In this document: one piece after another, positions 1 to 8,895 of the stretch
Position numbering within the stretch: the first letter of the stretch is position 1
Layout of the letters: each line of letters begins with the position of its first letter
NCBI GenBank assembly: GCA_038236965.1
Contig: JBBRZF010000014.1
Location: forward strand, 1-34,185
Reading direction: 5' to 3'
Length of the DNA stretch: 34,185 nucleotides
From: JBBRZF01 sp038236965
GTDB lineage: Bacteria > Acidobacteriota > Terriglobia > Terriglobales > Acidobacteriaceae
Notes under the pieces: model-generated
Told to the model about the DNA's origin: nothing
The model's input: the letters and a program-made list of their open reading frames with translations, nothing else
Databases searched by the model: none
Position numbers and translations under genes: made by a program

Positions 1-927
1 ACTCATAGTGCAGGCAGCGGGTGGCGTGGTCATCGCGCTGGCTCCAAAGAAATCACTCATTGCAGGAGCCGTGCTGGAGACTCCCGGAAGATTCGACGTT
101 ACGCCTAGCGCGTTCAGCATGGTGCGAAGCAGATTCTGATGTTGATAGAGGGTCGAAGATTTGTGATTCTTCTTCACCTTGGGACCGATGACGACGGTTG
201 CCAGATGTCCGCCTCCGTGTGTGGTGTCGCTCGCCGAGCCTTCGTCAAAGGTGATGACGAGCAGGCCGTCCTGTTGGAATTGCGGGTTCGCTAGGATGGG
301 GGCGATGTTGGTCTTCAGCCAATTATCCATCGCCGCCTTCTTCTGGGAATCAGTGCAGCTCGTCATGCCATCGGGACAATCGTGCCCGTTGTGGTGCATA
401 TTCGGAACAATGAAAGAAAATCTGGGGACAGCGTTGTTTGTGATATCCGTCTTGAACTGCGTGAACGGAACCACGTTAAGTTTTTCATTGGAACTGTTCA
501 CTACGTCGGTGAAATAGGCGAAGGGATTGTGGTGCTTCACGTAGGGATAGACATCGCCGCCGGTATAGCCGACGCTGGGAAGGCTTTCCGCATACGACTT
601 CCATGTGACACCGGCGGTCATCATGGTGCGCACCATGTTAGCGGCGCTCACGTTGCTGCTATAGCCGTCGCTATTGGTGATGATCTGTCCGGTGGTCATC
701 ATCAGGTAGTTGCCGATAGAGGGATGCGTATTGCCATAGTAGTTCGTCGCGAGACCGTATTGATTGGCGAGCCCGTTCAGGTAAGGCAGGGAGGAGTTTC
801 CGACGATGGATGTGTAACCATGGTTTTCTTCTACCACCACGTAAACGTGTCCGGCCGCTGGGACCTGCGCCAGTGCGGCGCTCGCCATGATGAGAAGCAC
901 TGCGAGTGCGACGAGAGATTTCTTCAT
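1..927 (-). CDS. Secreted phosphoesterase / acid phosphatase-like protein, 3' end missing
   Basis: The first 309 codons of a minus-strand gene are present; the C-terminus lies beyond the left edge. It starts at ATG 927 with AGGAG about 8 nt upstream. Residues 1-20 form a Sec signal peptide (MKK, hydrophobic core, ALA then Q). The mature protein opens with VYVVVEENHGYTS (28-40), the metal-binding start of the phosphoesterase family that includes AcpA-type acid phosphatases and phospholipase C. NTHPSIGNY (66-74) matches the family's second metal-site motif. VPNMHHNGHDCPDG, ITFDEGSASDTTHGGGH and VIGPKVK follow, as expected for metal ligands near the C-terminal half. It probably hydrolyses phosphomonoesters or diesters outside the cytoplasm. 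The substrate cannot be read from sequence. It lies 180 nt downstream of the next minus-strand gene, with a terminator between, so it is probably transcribed separately. Confidence 0.85.
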   Translation of the reverse strand, partial: MKKSLVALAVLLIMASAALAQVPAAGHVYVVVEENHGYTSIVGNSSLPYLNGLANQYGLATNYYGNTHPSIGNYLMMTTGQIITNSDGYSSNVSAANMVRTMMTAGVTWKSYAESLPSVGYTGGDVYPYVKHHNPFAYFTDVVNSSNEKLNVVPFTQFKTDITNNAVPRFSFIVPNMHHNGHDCPDGMTSCTDSQKKAAMDNWLKTNIAPILANPQFQQDGLLVITFDEGSASDTTHGGGHLATVVIGPKVKKNHKSSTLYQHQNLLRTMLNALGVTSNLPGVSSTAPAMSDFFGASAMTTPPAACTMS

Positions 928-1055
928 GAACACAACTCCTGGGTTTGGGATGGGACCAGTTTAGGGGGCGAGGGACTAGAAACGAATCGGCAAGAACAAC
1001 TACGCGACTGAGGTATCGGGGCGTAGAAGCATTAAGGAAACACCAGTAAAAAGCC

Positions 1056-1081
1056 TGAGGCGGGATGAGTGTCCCGCCTCA
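1056..1081 (-). terminator. Rho-independent terminator of the PKD-domain glycosidase gene
   Basis: A perfect 10-bp stem (arms 1056-1065 and 1072-1081) encloses a 6-nt loop. Read on the minus strand it is followed within 3 nt by TTTTT. It sits 27 nt past the stop codon at 1109. Confidence 0.85.
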
Positions 1082-1108
1082 TGTTGCATAAGGTTTTGTA
1101 CTGAGCCG

Positions 1109-4100
1109 TTATTGGACGTTGACCGAAATCGCCGCCTTGCTAACGATGCCGTTCTTGTCCCACGATTGCACGGTCACGCGATGGGTTCCCTTGGTCATCG
1201 TAACCAGCGTATTGATGCTGGAGACATTGTTAGCCAAGAAAACACTGACGCTGTCCACGTAGATCCGTATCGCCCTGATGGCGACATTGGAGCTTGCGGT
1301 GGCCGCGATTCGGCCGCTGCCGGTGACGATTGCATTATTCGTGGGCTGCAGGATGGTGACTCCGGCAACGACCGTGACCGTCGCCGACGTGGTCGACTTC
1401 GCCCCCTGATTATCGTTGACTGTAGTGGAGACCGTGTAGCTTCCTGCGGTGTTGTAAGTGTGGCTTGCTGTGGGTCCCGCGCTCGTTGTGCCGTCTCCCC
1501 AGTTGATGACCGAGGATGCGATGGAACCGTCAGCGTCGGTGGAGCTCAAAGTTGAGGCAGTCAGGGTTCCGGGAGCTACGATGGTCGTGGTGTTAAGCGT
1601 TAGCGCGGCAAAGGGTGGGACGTTTGCTTTAGGACTTGCCGTAACCGCGGCAGACGCGTTCGCGGTTGCGCCAAGGTTGTCGGTGACGGTTGTCGTTACA
1701 GCGAAACTGCCCGCCGTTGCGAACACGTGCGTTGCCGAGGGACCAGCGCTTGTGGTGCCGTCTCCCCAGTTGATTGTCGAGGAAGCGATGGAACCGTCAG
1801 CATCCTCTGACCCCGCCGTGGAAGCGGTGACTGTGCTGCCGACCGTTGAATTCTGAGGTGTGACGCTAAGGCTTGCCGTCGGAGGCTGGTTGGGAAGTGT
1901 GACGCTTACCGTCGATTTCTGCACTAGTCCTTTCGCATCCCATGACTGCACCGTGATGCGATGCAGACCAGCGCTGGCGGCAATAGTGGTATCGATGCTG
2001 CTGACGTTTTGCGCGAGGTAGACACTGGTGCCATCCAGGTAGATACGGATAGCAGTGACCGCCGCCGAAGAGCTGACGTTGGCGGCGACGCGAAGCTGAC
2101 TCGCGACGGTGGCACCGTCCGTGGGCGCAAGGACGGTCACACCGTAATTCACGGTGACCGCAGAACTCGCAATGGACATCGCACCTCGGTCATCCGTGAC
2201 TGTCGCGGTAACTGTATATTTTCCGGCGGTTGCGTAAACATGGGTAGCAGTGGGGCCAGCGCTGGTTGCGCCATCGCCCCAATTGATCGTCGAGGAAGCA
2301 ACGGTGCCATCCGCATCGGTCGAGGCCGAAGTCGAGGCCGAGAAGCTCACGGGGGCCATGCCCGACGTCGGCGTAACGCTGAGCACCGGAACGGGAGGCT
2401 GATTCGCAACTACCGACACGGTTGCTGTCGCTTTAGATGTCGCACCCATGTCGTCGGTCACAGAACCGGTGACAGTGAATGTTCCAACCGAGGCGTAGGT
2501 GTGGGTCGCAGTGCCGCCGGTTGCAACCGAGCCATCACCGAAGTCGATGCTGCTGGATTGAATGGTCCCGTCGGCATCGGTCGAGGCTGCGGTACTTGCA
2601 TTGACCGTGATGGGAGCAACGCCATTTCCGGGAAGTATGGAAAGCCGCGCTTGCGGAGGCTGATTGGCAATGACCGTCACCGACGCTGAAGCCGAATTGG
2701 TCGCACCCTTGTCATCAGTGACCGTCGCCTTCACCATGTAATTGCCTACGCTGGAGTAAAGGTGCTTCGCCGACGATGCATTGGCGACGAATCCATCGCC
2801 AAAATCAATCGTGGTGGAAACAATCTTTCCATCCGGGTCGGAAGAACCCGCAGTGGCCGCCGTCGCGGTCAAAGAACTAATTCCGGAGGCGGGAGTAACA
2901 GCCAACGCTGCCACGGGAGGCTGATTCGGTTGACCCGCTATCGCATAGTTGATCGCGCCCGATATCTGATTCTTGATCGACGACTTCCCTACCGCTTTTA
3001 CGAAGAGCGTATAGTTCGCCTGATCGAGCGAGAACTGTGTTAAGTCGAGGGTGTTGGTTCCGGCGGCAACATCGGCAAGAGACATCAGGTTCTGTCCGTC
3101 GGTGGAGATAAAGACCGTGTAATGGTCGAGGGTGTTCTCGTTGCCGCTGATGCCCCAATTGAGCGTGTTGCCTGTTACCGCGCCGCTTACGGTCACGCAG
3201 TTATCGACGCCGCTCTCGAGCTCCGAACCTTCTTCGTAGTCGTTCCAAGTAACGATCTGGGCATTGGGTAGCTGCTTCGAACTCGAGTAATACTTGCCAG
3301 CTTCAGCCATGGTCGCAAGCCAAGTCTGTCCGCAGTGTTGGTTAACGATGCGATTGGAACCCCAACTGGCCAGCGTGTCATTGAATCCTTTGTAGCCCGA
3401 GCCGTAAGTCAGTTTGCTCGGATAACTCAATGCGGTCGAATAGAAATTGTCCATGTAGCTGAGTCCCATGCTATTCGGATCCGTGCTACTAATGCCGAGC
3501 CACGAGAATCCGCCGTCGCTATAGCTCTTGGAGAATGCACCCGAATTGCGGAAGATGAAGATCGGGTTTCCCGGCACGCCCGCTCGTATGCGCGTCCAGT
3601 CGAGTGTGTAGGCTTCCATGCCGAAGAAAAAGACTACCGGCCGGCCGTTGTAGCGAACATAAGTGGAGGAGGTTTCGAAGTTGTTGTACGCGTAGGTAAG
3701 GTCGATGATCGCCTGCCCGGAGAGGTCGCACCCGCTCGTCGCAGCGCAGGTCTTCAGGGCGCCAACGTCTTCCATGATGGCAAACTGGAATTGTCCGCCG
3801 CGCTTCTCGGCTTCTGCCCGGAGCATCTGCGCCACTTGGTTGGGGCGCGTATTGTTCTGTCCGTACCAGTCGAGGATCGCGCCATCGATGCCGCGGCCCA
3901 TCATGTCATCCACCTGCTTCGCCACTTGGGTCGCGTCGTTCGACGTGTAGCCGACGTTCATGTGATTGGTGCCGCCGAACCATCCCATCAGGTGAACGTA
4001 GAGTTTAGTCGTCGAGCCCGCGTAGAGCAGCGATCGCATCGGCACCTTGCTGATGTTGCCGGCGCCAAGGTTCGCACTCGATTGCGTTTTAAACGTATCT

Positions 4101-4222
4101 GCTGCGCTGGTGTTGTTTCCGGTTTCTCTGGCGAGGGTGGTGGTGGGAACCACAGTTGTTGCGGCGGATGTGCCCAGAATGAGCGTAATAACTACAATGA
4201 CGACCAGGATTACTTTGCGCAC
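1109..4222 (-). CDS. Secreted GH71-like glycoside hydrolase with five PKD and two Ig-like domains
   Basis: This is a 1037-residue exported protein. GTG at 4222 is preferred because GAGGG sits 7 nt upstream and a signal peptide (VRKVILVVIVVITLILG) begins right there. An in-frame TTG at 4273 would only add a charged leader. The N-terminal domain (about 60-345) has LYVHLMGWFGG, GAILDWYGQNN, FAIMEDVGAL and TWNDYEEGSELESG. These resemble bacterial GH71/GH99-type barrels, and GH71 is known for alpha-1,3-glucanase activity. A fibronectin-like segment follows (about 345-430). Then come three PKD domains, each opening NQPP with a central DFGDG or NWGDG, then an Ig-like domain beginning GVTVLAPTDGATV, two more PKD domains, and a second Ig-like domain. 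The repeats probably hold the enzyme on polysaccharide or extend it from the cell. The enzyme class is inferred by motif only. Confidence 0.72.
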   Translation of the reverse strand: MRKVILVVIVVITLILGTSAATTVVPTTTLARETGNNTSAADTFKTQSSANLGAGNISKVPMRSLLYAGSTTKLYVHLMGWFGGTNHMNVGYTSNDATQVAKQVDDMMGRGIDGAILDWYGQNNTRPNQVAQMLRAEAEKRGGQFQFAIMEDVGALKTCAATSGCDLSGQAIIDLTYAYNNFETSSTYVRYNGRPVVFFFGMEAYTLDWTRIRAGVPGNPIFIFRNSGAFSKSYSDGGFSWLGISSTDPNSMGLSYMDNFYSTALSYPSKLTYGSGYKGFNDTLASWGSNRIVNQHCGQTWLATMAEAGKYYSSSKQLPNAQIVTWNDYEEGSELESGVDNCVTVSGAVTGNTLNWGISGNENTLDHYTVFISTDGQNLMSLADVAAGTNTLDLTQFSLDQANYTLFVKAVGKSSIKNQISGAINYAIAGQPNQPPVAALAVTPASGISSLTATAATAGSSDPDGKIVSTTIDFGDGFVANASSAKHLYSSVGNYMVKATVTDDKGATNSASASVTVIANQPPQARLSILPGNGVAPITVNASTAASTDADGTIQSSSIDFGDGSVATGGTATHTYASVGTFTVTGSVTDDMGATSKATATVSVVANQPPVPVLSVTPTSGMAPVSFSASTSASTDADGTVASSTINWGDGATSAGPTATHVYATAGKYTVTATVTDDRGAMSIASSAVTVNYGVTVLAPTDGATVASQLRVAANVSSSAAVTAIRIYLDGTSVYLAQNVSSIDTTIAASAGLHRITVQSWDAKGLVQKSTVSVTLPNQPPTASLSVTPQNSTVGSTVTASTAGSEDADGSIASSTINWGDGTTSAGPSATHVFATAGSFAVTTTVTDNLGATANASAAVTASPKANVPPFAALTLNTTTIVAPGTLTASTLSSTDADGSIASSVINWGDGTTSAGPTASHTYNTAGSYTVSTTVNDNQGAKSTTSATVTVVAGVTILQPTNNAIVTGSGRIAATASSNVAIRAIRIYVDSVSVFLANNVSSINTLVTMTKGTHRVTVQSWDKNGIVSKAAISVNVQ

Positions 4223-4705
4223 GCAAATACCCTCAGAGCCCTCCCCGTTGTGACAGGTGAGGACGACTTTCAACCCGATTGGGCGTTATCCTGGGGGACA
4301 TCGCTGTCTTGAGTGAAAGGGGATTCTAGCGGCGGCCAGACCGAGCTTGCCTAGGTATAAAGTACTAAGGTAACAAACGATTTTGCCTTATTACGAGAGG
4401 TCATTGAACATTCAAGTTATTGATATTAATGAGCAAAGCTAGCGACAGCAAGGCTAAGGTAGAGCTGGTTACCTCGCATTTTTGCGCGTAAACGGGTTAC
4501 GGCGGTATGATGCTCTGCCCGTCGCGTTTCACCCGCAGCGCCGCCATTGCGCATGCGTTCAACAGAAAAACTGTTGCGACAAACAACGTATAGCGGCTGT
4601 TTCGGCTTCCAACCATAAGACGAGTTGCACCAAGTCAGTCGCGTGAAGGATTGGACAATTCGCTCCGAGGTCGCTACAAAGAATTTACAGATTTGAGGAC
4701 GACTG
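4223..4705. other. Intergenic region without a recognisable gene
   Basis: This stretch separates the divergent GH71-like and DHp-like genes, so it must hold both promoters. No convincing -35/-10 pair was seen on either strand. A short AT-rich block lies near 4350-4385. No RNA gene was recognised. Confidence 0.5.
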
Positions 4706-4957
4706 ATGGCGTCTCAGCCTGCCATGGAAAGCACACCCAAGATTCCTTTGGAAATCAGCAAACAACTGCGAACGTTGGCGCACGACCTCAGCAATTCCAT
4801 CGAGACCATAATGCAGGCCTCCTATTTGCTGGGACAAGCACAGACGCTCGACGACACCAACAAGAAATGGGTGGAACTGATCGATAACGCGGCGCGCGAC
4901 GCTGCTCGCATTAATCGCGAAATACGCGAGGTTCTGCGCGCCAGTTCAGCCGCTTAG
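4706..4957 (+). CDS. Small stand-alone histidine kinase dimerisation (DHp/HisKA)-like protein
   Basis: The protein has 83 residues. ATG 4706 is preceded by GAGGA about 6 nt upstream; a second in-frame ATG (codon 6) is possible. Residues 15-75 form two predicted amphipathic helices. LRTLAHDLSNSIETI (21-35) looks like the H-box of HisKA domains, with His26 in the phosphoacceptor position followed by Asp. The second helix (about 52-77) is charged and would pack into a four-helix dimer. No ATP-binding HATPase domain follows: the gene ends and a terminator comes next. It may be a phosphotransfer or kinase-binding adaptor, or only an unphosphorylated dimerising bundle. The helix-hairpin shape is clear, but the signalling role is inference. 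Confidence 0.65.
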   Translation: MASQPAMESTPKIPLEISKQLRTLAHDLSNSIETIMQASYLLGQAQTLDDTNKKWVELIDNAARDAARINREIREVLRASSAA

Positions 4958-4980
4958 AACGCCAATCAAGCGCTCACGAA

Positions 4981-5007
4981 AAAGACCCGCCTCGGTGGCG
5001 GGTCTTT
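4981..5007. terminator. Bidirectional terminator between convergent genes
   Basis: A perfect 11-bp stem AAAGACCCGCC / GGCGGGTCTTT has a 5-nt loop. It is flanked by an A-run on the left, which reads as TTTTT on the minus strand, and TTTAGTTT on the right. It lies 23 nt after the DHp gene and 17 nt after the dipeptidase stop. Confidence 0.9.
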
Positions 5008-5024
5008 AGTTTGCAATCCAGCTT

Positions 5025-6479
5025 CTACAGACTTTCCAACACTGCTCTCAGGAATTTGTAGAATTCGCCAACTGACTCGATTTCCACGCGTTCATTGGGG
5101 CTGTGCGGACTCTCGATCTGCGGTCCGAAGGAAATCAGCTCCATTCCCGGATACTTCTCCCCTATCACGCCGCACTCTAGTCCTGCATGCATCGCGATCA
5201 TCTTCGGCTCATTGCCGAAGACTTCCATGTGAACCTTTTTGGAAGTCTGCACGATGTTGCTGTTCGGTTCAGGCTTCCAGCCGGGATAACTGCCCGTGCT
5301 TTCGACAGTAAATCCGGCCATGCGCAACACAGTGGAGACCAGTTTGGCCGCCGCCTGTTTGCTTGCTTCGATAGCACTGCGCTGGCTGCTGCCGATCTCC
5401 ACGTCTTCGCCCTTGATGGAGATAGTCGCCAGGTTAGTCGAGTTCTGCACCAGTCCCGGGATATCGGGGCTCATAGCCAGAACGCCGTGCGGAGCGCTTG
5501 CCAATACATTCACGATCGTCGCACCATCTTTCGGCTCAAGAACCCTTGCTGGCTTTTCCGTGGTCTCCACAGTGATGACTAGTCCCGGATCGAATCCGCC
5601 CATGTCGATGCGGATCTCGGCTCCGTATTTCGCGACTACCTTCTTCAGTTCGGCTTCCTTCGCGGAGTCGAGCACCACGATTGCCGTCGCTTCACGAGGA
5701 ATGACGTTGCGAGCGCTGCCGCCCTTGATGTCGGCGATCTCAACCGTCAACGCGTCCATTGCGCCCTGTAATATCAGTCCCATGATGCGAATTGCGTTGC
5801 CGCGGCCGAGGTGGATATCCACTCCGGAGTGTCCGCCCTTCAATCCCGTCACTTTGATCTTGTAAGCTGCGGTACCTGCCGGCGCTTTCAGCGCGACCTT
5901 TCGGCGAGCCGTGGTGTTGATGCCGCCAGAGCATCCGATGCAGATGGTGCCTTTCTCCTCGTTGTCGAGGTTCAGCATGTACTTCGCCTTCAGCCTGCCG
6001 GCTTCAAATTCCGCTGCTCCGGTCAGACCGGTTTCTTCATCTATGGTGAAGACTAATTCCAGTGGCCCATGATTGAGGTCCGAGCCTTCCATGATTGCCA
6101 ATCCGGCAGCGACTCCGACTCCGTTATCTGCGCCCAGCGTGGTTCCATCCGCATAGAGCCATTCGCCTTTGCGAACGATCTTGATTGGATCGGTATCAAA
6201 GTTATGTACGGTGGCTTCGTTCTTCTCGCAGACCATGTCGAGATGTCCCTGAAGGGCGACAACGGGGGCGTTCTCGCGTCCTGGACGTCCAGGCTTGCGA
6301 ACGATGACGTTGCCGACTTTATCCAACTGAGCATCCAAGCCCAGCTTCTTGGCTACGCCGATAACATACTCGCGAACTTTAGCTTCTTTAGTAGAGGCGC
6401 GGGGAATCTGCGCTATCGCATTGAAATGCTTCCATAACTCTTTAGGTTCCAGATTTTCCAGTGCTGGTGCAGGTGTCAT
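5025..6479 (-). CDS. pepD: Cytosolic non-specific (aminoacyl-histidine) dipeptidase, M20C family
   Basis: This 484-residue zinc peptidase hydrolyses dipeptides, including Xaa-His, in the cytosol during peptide recycling. ATG 6479 has GGAG 6 nt upstream; an 18-residue upstream extension in frame is unlikely. Family landmarks occur in order: QGHLDMVCEKN (His79 and Asp81, zinc and support), GTTLGADNGVG (bridging Asp118), TIDEETGLTGA (catalytic Glu near 148-149), LNLDNEEKGTI (zinc Asp172), a central lid domain with GLKGGHSGVDIHLGRGNA, and near the end HAGLECGVIG (zinc His). Length fits PepD of other bacteria. It is monocistronic, with its own terminator. Identification is firm. Confidence 0.95.
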   Translation of the reverse strand: MTPAPALENLEPKELWKHFNAIAQIPRASTKEAKVREYVIGVAKKLGLDAQLDKVGNVIVRKPGRPGRENAPVVALQGHLDMVCEKNEATVHNFDTDPIKIVRKGEWLYADGTTLGADNGVGVAAGLAIMEGSDLNHGPLELVFTIDEETGLTGAAEFEAGRLKAKYMLNLDNEEKGTICIGCSGGINTTARRKVALKAPAGTAAYKIKVTGLKGGHSGVDIHLGRGNAIRIMGLILQGAMDALTVEIADIKGGSARNVIPREATAIVVLDSAKEAELKKVVAKYGAEIRIDMGGFDPGLVITVETTEKPARVLEPKDGATIVNVLASAPHGVLAMSPDIPGLVQNSTNLATISIKGEDVEIGSSQRSAIEASKQAAAKLVSTVLRMAGFTVESTGSYPGWKPEPNSNIVQTSKKVHMEVFGNEPKMIAMHAGLECGVIGEKYPGMELISFGPQIESPHSPNERVEIESVGEFYKFLRAVLESL

Positions 6480-6851
6480 AGGTGACTCCGTAGATGAATG
6501 TGTGACCCACCATCCTACAGCCCCGCACTGCATTCACGCGAGTGTCGCGTTTTCCAGACAAGCCAGTGCTCCTCGGGCAAACTCTCGCATGGCTTGGGCC
6601 TCCATTCGGAAGGACCCTGAAATCCCGCAAAACAACCACCTGTACAAATACCTTTGGAGGAATCACTCACAACCATGAACGGTGTTTCCGAGTCTGCAGT
6701 CCATGGGGGCTGGCTCGGGAGAATTCGCGAAACCAGCAACGGAAGCAAAATGGGATTGCTAGCAGCTCCCGCCATAGCAGCGCCGTTCGCGGTTGCCGCT
6801 ATGGGAATGCGCCGAAGTACTGCCGACGAACGCATCAACTCGGCTGCCTGA
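6480..6851. other. Gap with one doubtful small plus-strand reading frame
   Basis: This stretch carries the pepD promoter region. A 58-codon plus-strand frame (ATG 6675 to TGA 6849-6851) is preceded by GGAGG, but 14 nt away. It contains one hydrophobic stretch (LLAAPAIAAPFAVAAMG) and would end exactly against the stop codon of the next minus-strand gene. Without homologues it cannot be called a gene. Confidence 0.3.
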
Positions 6852-7613
6852 TCACGCCGCTTCTGTAAGAAGTACCGGCTTGCGACGCAGCGCACGAAGA
6901 TAATCCTGCGCTGCGTGGTAACCCTCAACCGTGCCCACGTCCATATAGTGTTCGCCGCTGAAGGTGGCATGAACTACATGGCCTGCGTCCATATAGGCAT
7001 TCAGAAGATTTCCAAGGAACTCATCCTCGCGATGCCGCGCCTCCCATAGTAACTTCAACGCGCGGAACGCTTCGCCCGTTGCCGTCACTCCACCCCATAT
7101 CCAATGCGAGTGCGCGTCCGGCTGCTTCACTTCTACGCGTAGTACATAACCGTGCTCGTCACAGGTCACGGCATCGAATACCGAAGGATTAGTCACAGGA
7201 AACAATACGAGGTCTATGTCCGACTTCTTTTCTACCGCGGGCCAGTAAGCGTTTTCCGGAAACCAGATAGTATCCGGCAAACCTATCAGCACCTGCTCAG
7301 AGCCGCGAACAAACGGCTCAGCGCGAAACAGGGCATCGCACAAACCCGCGGGCTTTTGCTGAACAACGTAAAAGATCTCAGCCGCATAATCGCGCTCAGC
7401 GAAGTAGCGAACGATATCGCTCTTCTCCGATGAAATGACCATGCATATCTGTGTGGCTCCGGCGGCGATCATCCGTTCTACTAGATATTCGGAGACAGCT
7501 TTCGGGCGCTCCACGCCTTCGATGGTTCGCGAACCGACAGGCAGGAGTTCTTTGGAACAACCCAGCGGTTGAATCCTCTGTCCAGCGCCTGCTGCAGGAA
7601 TGATTCCGATCAT
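6852..7613 (-). CDS. Sugar-phosphate nucleotidyltransferase (NTP_transferase family)
   Basis: The protein has 253 residues. The N-terminus carries the pyrophosphorylase signature PAAGAGQRIQPLGCSKELLPVG (residues 6-27): a G-x-G-x-R loop that binds the NTP, and Lys21, which contacts the phosphates. GLPDTIWFPE supplies the metal-binding Asp; VEVKQPD and WIWGGV follow, as in RmlA/GlmU-type enzymes. It should transfer a nucleotide to a sugar-1-phosphate to make an activated sugar. Base and sugar specificity cannot be told. The start ATG overlaps the stop of the upstream glycosyltransferase as ATGA, so the two are translationally coupled and probably serve one glycan or glycolipid. It is shorter than RmlA (about 290), lacking the C-terminal helices. 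Confidence 0.82.
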   Translation of the reverse strand: MIGIIPAAGAGQRIQPLGCSKELLPVGSRTIEGVERPKAVSEYLVERMIAAGATQICMVISSEKSDIVRYFAERDYAAEIFYVVQQKPAGLCDALFRAEPFVRGSEQVLIGLPDTIWFPENAYWPAVEKKSDIDLVLFPVTNPSVFDAVTCDEHGYVLRVEVKQPDAHSHWIWGGVTATGEAFRALKLLWEARHREDEFLGNLLNAYMDAGHVVHATFSGEHYMDVGTVEGYHAAQDYLRALRRKPVLLTEAA

Positions 7614-8737
7614 GCGGCCTCCGTGATCTTTTTCGAGTACGAACCGCTGCGGCCGATTTCTATCTGGCGAGAACTTCGTCTTGCTTCCTCGAAATACTGC
7701 AACAATTGTTCCGCCCGACGTTCGCCGGAGTTCTCTTCCAAGGTGCGCTCCCGAGCGCGTGCGGCCATCTGTTTTAAGGAGTCTGTGCCCATTGTGAGCG
7801 CCTCCATTACGTCATCCGCGGAATTCGCGATGATGATCTCTTCGCCGGGCTTGAAAAAGCGATCCAGCCCCTCCCACCAGTCGCTCACGATGGGAGTCCC
7901 ACATGCCGCTGCCTCGAAGAAGCGCCCCGAGGGACACCATCCGGTCTCAGCCATCTCTTTGCGCGTGATATTCAAGGTGAGCCGCGAAGACGAATACATC
8001 GCCGAATGGTCATGCGGAGATACATGGTCGAAGCGACATACATTCGACGGCCACTGCCACTGCCACGGATACAGCGTTCCCGCGAGAACGAATTGCAAAT
8101 TTTCGCTACGCCGCGCAGGCTCGAGGAAGAGGTCATCTACCTTTTGCTGGCGGTCGGCCGCATAGGTTCCCATGTAGCTGAGGGCGGAATCGAAATACTG
8201 GTTTGACGCAACGCGCTGGTAAATATCGGGGTCAACGCAACCGAAGAGAGGCAACGCCAACTGGGCTCCCCAGTCCTTCTCAAGTTCCAACAGCGACCTG
8301 CCGCCCGTCCACGAAAGCACCAGGTCGAAGGCCCCCAATTGCTCCCTCCGCAGATAATCGAGGTCGCCACCGCGGAGGTTCTTAAGAGTGATGGGAGTGT
8401 CTAAGTCATAAAACACCCGTAACGGTCGCCCCAGAGAAAGAATGTCGTCATTGATTAGCGCGCCTTCGGGACAGTAGCTCGCCGTCATCACCACATCCGA
8501 GTCAGAAGCCGCGAACACCGCCCGCTCACGTATCTCGCGCCAATCGCGATACAAGATCAGTTCGCAGAAGTTGGGCGTAGGCAGGTCACGTCTCAGCGCA
8601 TAATACTCAACGTCTTTTTCAAAAAAGGTGATCTCGTGACCCTGACGATGGAGCCCACCCAATATCGCACGATACGGCGTTGCGTGTCCGTTCCCCCATG
8701 AAGAAGATAAGGTCAAACCAAAGATCGTGATTTTCAC
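7610..8737 (-). CDS. CgeB-like family glycosyltransferase
   Basis: This 375-residue protein is predicted to start at GTG 8737 (KITIFGLTLSSSWGNGHATPY), with AGGGG 5 nt upstream; an in-frame upstream start would add 13 poorly conserved residues. It has two Rossmann-like halves of GT-B type. The N-terminal half has GNGHATPYRAIL and FYDLDTPITL. The C-terminal half has LSYMGTYAADRQQKVDDLF and then GRFFEAAACGTPIVSDWWEG, the donor-site stretch with a conserved Glu typical of CgeB/GT4-like enzymes. It likely transfers a sugar from a nucleotide donor to an unknown acceptor in the cytoplasm. It is the first gene of a two-gene operon with the nucleotidyltransferase, sharing a 4-nt overlap. Confidence 0.78.
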   Translation of the reverse strand: MKITIFGLTLSSSWGNGHATPYRAILGGLHRQGHEITFFEKDVEYYALRRDLPTPNFCELILYRDWREIRERAVFAASDSDVVMTASYCPEGALINDDILSLGRPLRVFYDLDTPITLKNLRGGDLDYLRREQLGAFDLVLSWTGGRSLLELEKDWGAQLALPLFGCVDPDIYQRVASNQYFDSALSYMGTYAADRQQKVDDLFLEPARRSENLQFVLAGTLYPWQWQWPSNVCRFDHVSPHDHSAMYSSSRLTLNITRKEMAETGWCPSGRFFEAAACGTPIVSDWWEGLDRFFKPGEEIIIANSADDVMEALTMGTDSLKQMAARARERTLEENSGERRAEQLLQYFEEARRSSRQIEIGRSGSYSKKITEAA

Positions 8738-8849
8738 AAACACCCCTGAATCCGTAGCGCGATCCCACGAACACACACGTACTCACCTTCTCTGATGGCG
8801 AGCACTCCCTCCGGGTGGCCAGTCACCATGCCCGTCGCGGTAAAAGATA

Positions 8850-8871
8850 AAGGCCGCCCGCAGGCGACCTT
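8850..8871 (-). terminator. Terminator of osmC
   Basis: On the minus strand a 9-bp stem (one G-U pair) with a TGCG loop is followed by TATCTTTT. It lies 25 nt past the osmC stop. The plus-strand version would contain a C/A mismatch, so the orientation is minus. Confidence 0.8.
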
Positions 8872-8895
8872 CTATGCTTCGAACGAACTTATCGT

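Noticed and set aside
3335..4312. 325-codon plus-strand frame opposite the GH71-like gene
   Set aside because: Antisense shadow; the minus strand carries a signal peptide and PKD domains, while this frame shows no domain and no ribosome site.
6675..6851. 58-codon plus-strand small protein
   Set aside because: The ribosome site is 14 nt away, there is no homologue knowledge, and the frame ends directly against the neighbouring stop codon; kept only as a note.
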